Shown: positions 1 through 6,256, numbered from the stretch's first letter. The stretch: DNA of 11,318 nt from DATEPR01 sp036503065 (GCA_036503065.1 DASXXM010000103.1:1-11318); one strand, 5' to 3'. Program-made: numbers and translations. The notes: generated by a model not told the origin, from the letters alone.

Positions 1-393
1 GGTGAGCGCCGCCCCGCACGCGCGGACATCCCGGGTTACCAAGCTGCAACGGTGTCGTATGTGCCGGGGACTCGGCGTCCGGCGTCCCGGTACGCAGTCC
101 CTCAACGACAAGCCTCCCGCGGCGTGCTGCGCGTGGGTGCCCGGTGTCCGCGCACGGAGATCTGACGGGGAGAACACGACTTCTCTTCTGTCTGTCCCTG
201 GCCGACCCGATGTCCGCAGTTCCTTTGTACGCCACTGACCTGCGCGAACTCAAGAGCTCGGATGGGTGCACCGGTCCAGCAACCATCAGTGACTGATACC
301 ACCGGGTAACGTTGCGGTAGCGGCAAAGTTGGGTGCCGCGGTACCGCCGGTCGGGGGTGTGGACAGTCACCCGACCGAGCAGTAGCCACGATG
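1..393. other. Left-edge region without a convincing gene
   Basis: No frame here shows a recognisable domain or a ribosome binding site linked to a start. One plus-strand frame is open from base 1 to a TGA at 163-165 and could be the tail of a gene beginning outside the window, but its translation is Arg/Pro-rich and unrecognised. The region holds a perfect 13-base inverted repeat (ATCAGT-G-ACTGAT, 285-297). It also holds an imperfect stem (arms 350-359 and 368-375, two-base bulge) just beyond the stop of the minus-strand phosphatase gene. That stem could act on its 3' end, although no T-run follows it. Confidence 0.5.
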
Positions 394-1248
394 TTATCGA
401 TTGCGCCGCCGTCGAATTCCGTACCAGGTGGCCCCCGCCGCCACCGCACCCAACCCGACCGCCGTCGCCGCCACGATCCCGGTCGTCGGACTGACGATCT
501 TCGCCCGCAACGGCACCGGGTCCGAGAAGGACAACACCGGCCAACCGCGTTGCACCGCCACCTTCCGCAACGCCCGATTCGGATTCACCGCGGCGGGCAG
601 GCCGACCGCTTCGAGCATCGGCAGGTCGGTGATGGAATCCGAATACGCGTGGCACTGCGTCAGGTCGTAGCCGTTGGCCCGCGCCAACTCCCGTACCGCG
701 ACGGCCTTGTTCTCGCCGTAGCAGTAGAAATCGATCGCACCGGTGTACCGCCCGTCGACCACCGTCATCCGGGTCGCCGCGCTGTGGGTCGCGCCGACCA
801 TCCGCGCGATCGGCGCCACGATCTCCGCGCCGGACGCCGACACCACCACGACGTCGTGGCCGCGCGCCCGATGGTCACTGATGAGTTCGGCAGCCTCCAG
901 ATACACCAACGGATCGACGACGTCATGCAACGTCTCGTCGACGATCGCCCGCACCTGCGCCACCGCCCATCCCTGGCACAGGGCGGTCAGATGCGCCCGC
1001 ATCCGCTCGATCTGGTCCGCGTCCGCGCCACCCTGCAACAGCAGAAGTTGCGCGTAGGCGCTACGCAACGCGGCCCGCCGATTGATCAGACCACCCTGAT
1101 AGAACGGACGACCGAACGCGAACGTGCTCGACCGCGCAATGATCGTCTTGTCCAGGTCGAAGAACGCCGCGACCCGGTTGACGTGCACTTTGGCGCCCGG
1201 GTCTGGGTTGTCCGGAGTGTCCGTAGGTTCCTCCGCGCGGTGGCTCAC
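394..1248 (-). CDS. HAD-IB family phosphatase (SerB-like), membrane-anchored
   Basis: From the GTG at 1248 the protein has 284 residues. It carries all four HAD motifs: DLDKT (31-35, nucleophile Asp31 and acid Asp33), the motif II serine in VVVSASG, a motif III lysine in GENKAV, and the motif IV metal-binding aspartates in YSDSITDLPMLEAVG. This is the HAD-IB / phosphoserine-phosphatase-like class, which hydrolyses small phosphomonoesters; the actual substrate is unknown. A Gly/Ala-rich hydrophobic segment followed by RRRR lies at the very C terminus and suggests a single membrane anchor. The gene is divergent from ssd and the 6C RNA, the arrangement seen for Rv3661 in M. tuberculosis. The start is uncertain: ATG at 1284 and ATG at 1341 are in frame, none has a clear Shine-Dalgarno, and 1248 was chosen because it gives the usual roughly 30-residue lead before DLDKT. 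Confidence 0.9.
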   Translation of the reverse strand: MSHRAEEPTDTPDNPDPGAKVHVNRVAAFFDLDKTIIARSSTFAFGRPFYQGGLINRRAALRSAYAQLLLLQGGADADQIERMRAHLTALCQGWAVAQVRAIVDETLHDVVDPLVYLEAAELISDHRARGHDVVVVSASGAEIVAPIARMVGATHSAATRMTVVDGRYTGAIDFYCYGENKAVAVRELARANGYDLTQCHAYSDSITDLPMLEAVGLPAAVNPNRALRKVAVQRGWPVLSFSDPVPLRAKIVSPTTGIVAATAVGLGAVAAGATWYGIRRRRNR

Positions 1249-1393
1249 CAGGCCAGCATATGAGCGCTCATCCGGGTGATTCATGACCAAGTAGCGGCAC
1301 GGCGGTTCGGCAACACCGCAGATAGCGCGCCTGAGAGACATCAAAACGCATGTTTGTGCCGCCCGCTGTATGCAAGCGACACCGTGAGAGGGC

Positions 1394-1399
1394 TACAGT
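1394..1399 (+). promoter_or_regulatory. Candidate -10 element of the 6C RNA
   Basis: TACAGT fits the actinobacterial -10 pattern TANNNT and ends seven bases before the G that opens the first hairpin of the small RNA (1406), the expected distance to a transcription start. The region 17 bases upstream (around 1371-1376) is only a poor match to a -35. The assignment rests on position relative to the RNA. Confidence 0.5.
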
Positions 1400-1405
1400 A
1401 GTCAC

Positions 1406-1509
1406 GTCCGGCATCGCCGGACGGGTTCAGTCCGACCCCCCGGGACTGAACCGATGACGACCCCCGTCCCTCCCCCCTGGCGGGGGTCGTCCCATCTCCG
1501 GACCCTTTT
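1406..1509 (+). ncRNA. 6C small RNA
   Basis: Three perfect hairpins follow each other. The first is GTCCGGC/GCCGGAC with loop ATC (1406-1422). The second is GGTTCAGTCC/GGACTGAACC (1424-1433, 1443-1452) with six C in its nine-base loop (1436-1441). The third is GACGACCCCCG/CGGGGGTCGTC (1456-1466, 1481-1491) with another run of six C in its loop (1472-1477). Two stem-loops displaying six cytosines define the actinobacterial 6C RNA family, called B11 in M. tuberculosis, where it lies between ssd and the HAD gene exactly as here. In mycobacteria its C-rich loops pair with G-rich sites of mRNAs. The 3' end is set provisionally at the CCCTTTT at 1503-1509; the 5' end follows from the candidate -10. 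Family identity is strong, the exact ends are inference. Confidence 0.92.
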
Positions 1510-1868
1510 CGCCGGTCCAGCTGCCGTCGTGTGCCAGCCCGGTTTCGTACCGGCCACGGCAGTTTCTCCGCACTTTCGCGGTTTCCCGCGTCGGCCACCT
1601 TCCGCAAAGTCGCTCGTCGGTTATCTCGTTGCCCCGTCGCCTTCGCAGCCTCGGACAGCCACCGTTCGGCCCGCCATTACCGCCACCGATGGGCCCGTCA
1701 TAACCATCGCCATCCCGACCCCCGGCGCCCGTCATCGCCCGCCGGCCCCGCACTGCCGCCACGCCTCACCAAGCGCACGCCGCGAATATCCAGTGGACCC
1801 TGCCCGGGGGCGCCCCCCCGGTCCAGTCTTTCAGAACCCACCGACAAAACCGCGGCAGAACCCCCAAG
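1510..1868. other. Long leader between 6C RNA and ssd
   Basis: This stretch upstream of ssd has no supportable gene. A plus-strand frame is open through it into ssd from 1531, but it has no ribosome binding site, poor codon bias and no similarity I recognise. It contains a possible hairpin, TGGACC (1794-1799) with GGTCCA (1820-1825) enclosing G5 and C7 runs, followed by a short CTTTC. That could be a weak terminator for transcripts reading out of the 6C RNA. Confidence 0.4.
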
Positions 1869-1908
1869 TTATCCACAGGCACTCGCGTTATCCACAGGTC
1901 GATCCACA
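1869..1908 (+). promoter_or_regulatory. Cluster of DnaA boxes upstream of ssd
   Basis: Two perfect copies of the consensus DnaA box TTATCCACA lie at 1869-1877 and 1888-1896, in the same orientation and 19 bases apart start to start (nearly two helical turns). A third, degenerate box (CGATCCACA, 1900-1908, two mismatches) follows. The last perfect box ends 84 bases before the ssd start, so DnaA bound here could control the ssd/tad operon or act as a titration site. The box match is direct; the function is inference. Confidence 0.6.
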
Positions 1909-1968
1909 TCGGTGGCCGACCCGCCCCGTTCCCGGAACCGTTGGACCAGACACCAACAGCCCAACGGC

Positions 1969-1974
1969 AGGGGA
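1969..1974 (+). promoter_or_regulatory. Ribosome binding site deciding the ssd start
   Basis: AGGGGA sits six bases before the ATG at 1981 and fixes this codon as the start, rather than any upstream in-frame codon. Its run of four G could also pair with the C-runs of the nearby 6C RNA. Confidence 0.65.
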
Positions 1975-1980
1975 ACGACC

Positions 1981-3087
1981 ATGGACACCGATCGCCCGCT
2001 CACCCTCATAAGCGACGAGCCGCTCCTCGACCAGGCAATACAAATCGCCGCGGTGACCGGCTGCGAACTCGACCGGGCGCCCGACATCCTCGCCGCGCGC
2101 CGACGGTGGGGCGAGGCACCACTGATCCTGCTCGACGAAGCCGCCGCACACGCCTGTGCCGCGGCCGAGCTGCCCCGCCGCCCCGGCATCGTCGTTCTGT
2201 CCTCCGCCGCCCACCCATCCGAGTGCTGGCCACAAGCGGTGGCACTCGGCGTGGAACAGATACTGACCCTGCCGGCCGACGAGTCCTGGCTGCTCGGCGC
2301 CTTCGCCGACGCGGCCGACCGCCCGGCGGCCATCGCCGGCCGTGTCGTCGCCGTACTCGGCGGCCGAGGCGGCGCAGGCGCGTCCGTACTCGCGGCCGCC
2401 GTCGCACTCGCCGCGCTGGGATCGGGCCACAGCGCCCTGCTCGTCGACGGCGACCCGTTCGGCGGCGGACTGGACCTGGTCCTGGGCGCCGAGATCGACG
2501 CGGGCCTGCGCTGGCCCGACCTCCGCATGCAGGGCGGCCGAGTGCCGGCGTCGGCACTGCGCTCGGCCCTGCCCGGCCGCACCAACGGCGACGCACGGCT
2601 GGCTGTCGTGTCCTGCGATCGGGACGGTCCCGGCCCGGCACCCGACGCCATGGCCGCGGTGATCGAAGCAGGCCGCCGAGCCGGTGACACCGTGGTCTGC
2701 GACCTACCTCGCCACCGCTGCGACGTCGCCGACGCCGCACTGGACCGAGCCGATCTGGCCGTACTGGTCGTCCCGGCCGAAGTCCGGGCCTGCGTTGCGG
2801 CACGCCGAGTGGCCGACGTGATCCACGAGCGCGGTGTCCGGCTGTGCGCGCTGGTCCGCGGTCCGGCACCGGGCGGCCTCCCCGCCGCCGAGGTGGCACG
2901 AGCGGTCGGCGCACCGCTGCTGGCCGCCGTCCGGGCCGAGCCGTCGCTGGCCCGCGCGCTGGAACGCGGCAGCCTCCGCCCCCGTGCCCGCGGCCCGCTC
3001 GCGACCGCCGCCAAAGCCGTCCTCAACGCCCTACCCGCCGCAGGCCACCGCGCCGACGACGAACACCGACCGGGAGCCCGGCCATGA
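1981..3087 (+). CDS. ssd: Septum-site-determining protein Ssd (MinD/TadZ-like ATPase)
   Basis: This 368-residue protein is the first gene of the Tad operon. The N-terminal ~115 residues resemble the receiver-like domain of CpaE/TadZ proteins, and a ParA/MinD-type P-loop domain follows. The deviant Walker A reads GGRGGAGAS (127-135): relative to KGGxGK(S/T) the signature lysine is Arg129 and the P-loop lysine is Ala134. A Walker A'-like DGDPFGGGLD occupies 156-165. In M. tuberculosis the equivalent protein (Rv3660c) influences septum formation; in Tad systems the equivalent places the secretion machine in the cell. Loss of both lysines suggests weak or no ATP hydrolysis. Its stop overlaps the tadA start (ATGA). 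The start is fixed by an AGGGGA site; longer in-frame extensions upstream lack coding character. Family assignment is firm, cellular role inferred. Confidence 0.9.
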   Translation: MDTDRPLTLISDEPLLDQAIQIAAVTGCELDRAPDILAARRRWGEAPLILLDEAAAHACAAAELPRRPGIVVLSSAAHPSECWPQAVALGVEQILTLPADESWLLGAFADAADRPAAIAGRVVAVLGGRGGAGASVLAAAVALAALGSGHSALLVDGDPFGGGLDLVLGAEIDAGLRWPDLRMQGGRVPASALRSALPGRTNGDARLAVVSCDRDGPGPAPDAMAAVIEAGRRAGDTVVCDLPRHRCDVADAALDRADLAVLVVPAEVRACVAARRVADVIHERGVRLCALVRGPAPGGLPAAEVARAVGAPLLAAVRAEPSLARALERGSLRPRARGPLATAAKAVLNALPAAGHRADDEHRPGARP

Positions 3088-4256
3088 GCGCCGAACTGGT
3101 GGAACGAGTCCGCCAACGCCTCGCCGTCGGCGGTGCACCACCCACCCCAGCAACGGTCGCGGACGCGGTGCGCTCCGAGGCAGGCGGCGTCGTCGGCCAC
3201 ACCGACCTGCTCGCCGCCCTCCGCTCCCTTGGCAACGAGTTCGCGGGAGCCGGCGCACTCGAGCCACTGCTACGCGACCCGGACACCACCGATGTGCTCG
3301 TCACCGGCCCGGCCGAAGTCTGGCTGGACGGCGGCTCAGGGCTACGCAGAACCGACATCCGCTTCCAGAGCGAGGACGCGGTCCGCCGCCTGGCCCAGCG
3401 CCTGGCGCTGGCCGCAGGCCGCCGTCTGGACGACGCACAGCCCTTTGTGGACGCATGGCTGCCCGGCGCGGGCCCACACGGCCGAGTCCGGCTGCACGCG
3501 ATACTCCCACCACTGGCCCCGGACGGCACGTGCCTGTCGCTGCGCGTGCCGCGCCCTGCCACCCACGACCTGGCCGCGCTACGCGCACTCGGCACCTTCG
3601 ACACCCGCACGGCCGCCCTTCTGGCGGCGATAGTCAAGGCACGACTGGCTTTCCTGGTAGTAGGCGGCACCGGCACGGGAAAGACAACACTCTTGGCCGC
3701 GTTGCTCGGCTGCGTCCCCACCACAGAGCGGATCATCTGCGTGGAGGACGCGGGAGAACTACAGCCGACCCACCCCCAGGTGGTCCGCCTGGTCGCCCGT
3801 CCGCCCAATGTGGAGGGTGTCGGCGAGATAACGGTCCGCGACCTGGTCCGCCAAGCCCTACGCATGCGACCGGACCGACTGGTGGTTGGCGAAGTACGCG
3901 GCGCCGAAGTCTGCGAACTACTGGCCGCCCTCAACACCGGCCACGACGGCGGCGCCGGCACCCTGCACGCCAACTCCCCAGCCGAGGTACCGGCCCGCCT
4001 GGAAGCCCTGGCCGCACTCGGCGGCCTGTCCAGACCTGCCCTGCACAGCCAACTGGCCGCCGCCCTACAGACCGTGATCCACGTCCGCAGAACCCGTTCC
4101 GGCCAACGGACCGTGGCCGAAATAGGCGTAGTAACCAGAACCGACGACACACCCGGCGTCCGCGTGCTACCCGCCTGGCGCCCGGACGGCCGCCACATCG
4201 GCTGGCCACACCTAACGACCCTCCTCAACCGACGAGGCAGAGCCCACCCATGCTGA
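3084..4256 (+). CDS. tadA: TadA/CpaF-type secretion ATPase
   Basis: This 390-residue hexameric-type ATPase of the type II/IV secretion superfamily should power assembly of Flp pili at the inner face of the membrane. Visible motifs are Walker A GGTGTGKTT (194-202, Lys200), an Asp-box region around ICVEDAGEL, Walker B RLVVGEVRG (265-273, Glu270) and a His box GHDGGAGTLHANSP (286-299, His287 and His295). The N-terminal ~190 residues match the TadA/CpaF N-terminal domain. The start ATG overlaps the ssd stop by four bases, so translation is probably coupled. The length matches the short actinobacterial form (Rv3659c-like). Toward its 3' end the coding strand becomes C/A-rich and uses codons such as ATA, GTA, CTA and AGA, a drift that continues into the following junction. 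Confidence 0.95.
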   Translation: MSAELVERVRQRLAVGGAPPTPATVADAVRSEAGGVVGHTDLLAALRSLGNEFAGAGALEPLLRDPDTTDVLVTGPAEVWLDGGSGLRRTDIRFQSEDAVRRLAQRLALAAGRRLDDAQPFVDAWLPGAGPHGRVRLHAILPPLAPDGTCLSLRVPRPATHDLAALRALGTFDTRTAALLAAIVKARLAFLVVGGTGTGKTTLLAALLGCVPTTERIICVEDAGELQPTHPQVVRLVARPPNVEGVGEITVRDLVRQALRMRPDRLVVGEVRGAEVCELLAALNTGHDGGAGTLHANSPAEVPARLEALAALGGLSRPALHSQLAAALQTVIHVRRTRSGQRTVAEIGVVTRTDDTPGVRVLPAWRPDGRHIGWPHLTTLLNRRGRAHPC

Positions 4257-4260
4257 CCAG

Positions 4261-4500
4261 CACACCTCCACAACCCGAGAACAGCCAACGATATCCATTA
4301 CATCCCAAGCCCATCCCACCCTGCCCAACCCTGACCTGCCTCGCGCTCCCCATGGAGGTGCCCAGCCATGTCGACCACAACGCAGCAATCCACCGAGTCA
4401 CAGGCCCAACCCCGACTAACCGTCCGCCCAACCCAAGCCAAACCCACACCCCCCAACCCAACCAACCCCAACGACCGCACCCGGACCGCCGGGCCCGCTG
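4261..4500 (+). promoter_or_regulatory. C-rich, G-poor tract (possible Rho-utilisation region)
   Basis: By hand count these 240 bases hold about 118 C and 38 G on the coding strand, a three-to-one excess, with long runs made only of C and A (for example 4431-4470). Unstructured C-rich, G-poor RNA is the known binding substrate of Rho. Located between tadA and tadB, it could attenuate expression of the downstream pilus genes unless it is translated. Confidence 0.4.
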
Positions 4501-4682
4501 ACCGCCGCCATGCGCCGTGGTCGCTCGAACCGGCGACCGCTCACCTGAGCTGTCGTGATCCTGGCGTACCACTGACCGGCGCTGCACCGGTTCGCGCCAA
4601 TTCCAGAACCCCCCACCAACAAAGAATGTCGCGATTGGACGGTGCTCCAACGATCGGTCGGCGCGGTGGTCGGCGATGCTGA
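4368..4682 (+). CDS. Possible small protein translated ahead of tadB
   Basis: This frame of 104 codons begins with ATG seven bases after an excellent GGAGGTG site (4354-4360) and ends with a TGA at 4680-4682 that overlaps the tadB start as ATGCTGA. The N-terminal half is rich in Thr, Pro, Gln and Asn, the rest in Arg; there is no signal peptide, membrane segment or domain I recognise. Third-position G/C is only about 70% in the first half and near 50% in the second, well below the neighbouring genes, which argues against a conserved protein. It could be a translated leader that delivers ribosomes to tadB, which lacks its own binding site, and that keeps Rho off the C-rich tract. Otherwise it is a chance frame. 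Confidence 0.35.
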   Translation: MSTTTQQSTESQAQPRLTVRPTQAKPTPPNPTNPNDRTRTAGPADRRHAPWSLEPATAHLSCRDPGVPLTGAAPVRANSRTPHQQRMSRLDGAPTIGRRGGRRC

Positions 4683-5497
4683 CCCCAACATTGCCACCGG
4701 CCCTGGCCGCTGTCGCGGGTGCGGTGGTGTGCTGGCCGGGCGGTTCAGCGACGCACCGGCTGCGGGCGCTCGGCGGCGCGGTCCGGCGTCGTCGGCCGGC
4801 TTGGCGGCGGCCGAGCCCGGCAGTGCTGATCGCCGCACCGGCACTGTTGGCGCTGCTGCTGTTCGGTGTTGGTGTCGCCATCGCGGTCGCCGTCGGTGGG
4901 GTCACGTTGCGTGGGCTGTGGCGTGCCCGCAACCAGGTCCGCGGCCGGTTGGCGGCGGTCGAGTCGATGGCCGACGCGGTGCACGGACTCGTTGCCGAAC
5001 TGCGGGCCGGTGCGCATCCGGTCGCCGCGGCGGAATCGGCGGCGCGGGACGCGAGCGCGCCTGCCGATACCGTGCTCCTCGCGATCGCGGCGAGCGCCCG
5101 GCTCGGTGGTGACCTGACGTCCGTGCTCGACCGGTTCGCGGCCGACAGTCCGGCCGTCGTCCCGGTACTGCGTCCGCTCGTGCACGCCTGGTCGCTGGCC
5201 CAGCGGCACGGCCTGCCGCTGGCCGATGTGCTGGACGCGGTCCGCAGGGACGTTGCCGGCCGGGTGCGGTTCGCGCACAAGATCAAGGCACGGATGGCCG
5301 GTCCCCGCGCCAGCGGCGCTGTCCTCGCCGTACTGCCGCTGGTCGGCGTACTGCTCGGCGAGGCAATGGGCGCGCACCCGGTACACGTGTTGCTGACCGC
5401 CGCACTCGGCCAGGGCCTGCTCGCGACCGGCACCACCTTGATCTGCCTCGGCCTGTACTGGATCCACCGGCTGACCGCACGGGCGGTGCTGACATGA
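4676..5497 (+). CDS. tadB: TadB-like inner-membrane platform protein
   Basis: This 273-residue type II secretion F-domain protein has hydrophobic segments near 8-20, 48-80, 212-228 and 236-262, around a cytoplasmic four-helix F domain that begins with SMADAVHGLVAELRAGAHP. With TadC it forms the membrane platform on which the TadA ATPase acts. The ATG at 4676 is the earliest in-frame start and has no good Shine-Dalgarno, but it overlaps the stop of a small upstream frame, consistent with translational coupling. Unusually, 419 bases separate it from tadA, where actinobacterial operons normally have the two genes abutting. The codon set is G-richer than in ssd and tadA. Its stop overlaps the tadC start (ATGA). 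Confidence 0.92.
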   Translation: MLTPTLPPALAAVAGAVVCWPGGSATHRLRALGGAVRRRRPAWRRPSPAVLIAAPALLALLLFGVGVAIAVAVGGVTLRGLWRARNQVRGRLAAVESMADAVHGLVAELRAGAHPVAAAESAARDASAPADTVLLAIAASARLGGDLTSVLDRFAADSPAVVPVLRPLVHAWSLAQRHGLPLADVLDAVRRDVAGRVRFAHKIKARMAGPRASGAVLAVLPLVGVLLGEAMGAHPVHVLLTAALGQGLLATGTTLICLGLYWIHRLTARAVLT

Positions 5498-6231
5498 CGG
5501 CCATGTCGATCGCCGCGTTGGCACTTGCGCTGGCGGTCCTGGTCCGACCGGGTGCGGCACGGGTGACCGCCCGTCTGACCGCCCTCCGGCCACCGGCCGA
5601 CGGCGATCGACACGGACACGGTCTCGGCTCGCCGCTGCCGATCGTCGCGGCCATGTCGATCGCGCTGCTTCCCACGGTGCTGGGTGGCGGGCCGGCCGGC
5701 TTGGTGCTCGGGCTGCCGCTGGGGCTCGGGGCGTTCGCGGGCTGTCGTTGGCTGCTGCGCGGGTCCGGCCTGCGGCGAGCGCGGGCACCGGATTCGTTGC
5801 TGTTGGCCAGCAGTTGGGACCTGCTCGCCGCCTGCCTGCGCGGCGGCCTGCCGGTGCCGGCCGCGGTCCGTGCCATCGCCGTTGACGTGCCGGAACCGGC
5901 AGCCGGGGCGCTACGCCACACGGCCGAACTGCTCGCGCTGGGCGCCGATCCGGTGGCCGCGTGGGCACCCGCGCTCGCCGAGTCGAGCACGGCCGAACTG
6001 GCCAGGGGCGCCCGCCGTACCGCGCGGTCCGGCGCCGCGTTGGCCGCCGTGGCGGCGGGGCTGGCCACCGCGGTCCGGTCCGGTGCCGACGACCTGGCCG
6101 AGGCGAAGGCGCAGCGCGCCGCGGTCGCGGTCACCGGATCGCTCGGTTTGTGTTTCCTGCCCGCCTTTCTCTGCATCGGCGTGGTGCCCGTGGTGATCGG
6201 GCTGGCCACCAGGCTGATGGCCACCTGGTGA
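5494..6231 (+). CDS. tadC: TadC-like inner-membrane platform protein
   Basis: This second type II secretion F-domain protein of the operon has 245 residues. Membrane segments are likely at about 2-18, 50-85 and 212-242. The F-domain core contains SSWDLLAACLRGGLPVPAA (106-124) and a later AVRSGADDLAEAKAQRAA stretch before the last membrane helices, as in short actinobacterial TadC proteins (Rv3657c-like). The ATG overlaps the tadB stop by four bases; a second ATG nine bases on (5503) is an alternative start. It should partner TadB in the pilus assembly platform. A 44-base gap with a palindrome separates it from the pilin gene. Confidence 0.9.
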   Translation: MTAMSIAALALALAVLVRPGAARVTARLTALRPPADGDRHGHGLGSPLPIVAAMSIALLPTVLGGGPAGLVLGLPLGLGAFAGCRWLLRGSGLRRARAPDSLLLASSWDLLAACLRGGLPVPAAVRAIAVDVPEPAAGALRHTAELLALGADPVAAWAPALAESSTAELARGARRTARSGAALAAVAAGLATAVRSGADDLAEAKAQRAAVAVTGSLGLCFLPAFLCIGVVPVVIGLATRLMATW

Positions 6232-6241
6232 ACCCAACAGA

Positions 6242-6256
6242 CGTCCACAGTGGACG
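6242..6256 (+). promoter_or_regulatory. Perfect inverted repeat ahead of the pilin gene
   Basis: CGTCCAC-A-GTGGACG is a perfect 15-base palindrome in the 44-base space between tadC and the pilin gene, 19 bases before the start codon. As RNA it can form a five-base-pair hairpin with loop ACAGT just 5' of the AGAGGAGAA ribosome binding site. As DNA it has the symmetry of a protein-binding site. Either would let the abundant pilin be expressed differently from the membrane proteins. Confidence 0.4.

Larger units (their letters stand above)
4250..4684 (+). repeat. 9-base direct repeats flanking the tadA-tadB junction
   Basis: ATGCTGACC occurs at 4250-4258, where its TGA is the tadA stop, and again at 4676-4684, where its ATG is the tadB start. 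The offset is 426 bases, exactly 142 codons. In the first copy an ATG overlaps the tadA stop in the manner usual for tadA/tadB pairs, suggesting that the ancestral tadB start lay there. The pattern resembles a target-site duplication around a 417-base insertion, but no terminal inverted repeats or transposase are visible. Coincidence remains possible. Confidence 0.4.

Noticed and set aside
1..165. Open plus-strand frame entering from the left edge
   Set aside because: Could be a gene tail, but the translation is Arg/Pro-rich and unrecognised, and there is too little sequence to support it.
350..375. Stem considered as a terminator for the HAD gene
   Set aside because: Two-base bulge and no T-run after it in the minus-strand direction; too weak to call.
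391..1263. 290-codon plus-strand frame opposite the HAD phosphatase
   Set aside because: The opposite strand has all four HAD motifs; this frame is an Arg/His-rich shadow.
1531..1980. In-frame 150-codon upstream extension of ssd
   Set aside because: No ribosome binding site, low coding bias and no family match; it would cover the DnaA boxes, and ATG 1981 has a good AGGGGA site.
2844..3083. Upstream extension of the tadA frame inside ssd
   Set aside because: Overlaps ssd in another frame with Arg/Pro-rich translation; the ATGA overlap at 3084 is the standard operon start.
1869..3200. Long minus-strand open frame opposite ssd
   Set aside because: Ser/Ala/Arg-rich low-complexity translation typical of antisense frames in GC-rich coding DNA.
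3023..4288. Long minus-strand open frame opposite tadA
   Set aside because: Shadow of tadA; no domain, biased Arg/Ser/Ala composition.
4225..5619. 464-codon minus-strand frame opposite the tadA-tadB junction and tadB
   Set aside because: Mostly antisense to the clear tadB gene; the part over the junction is open because the complementary strand is G-rich with few stops.
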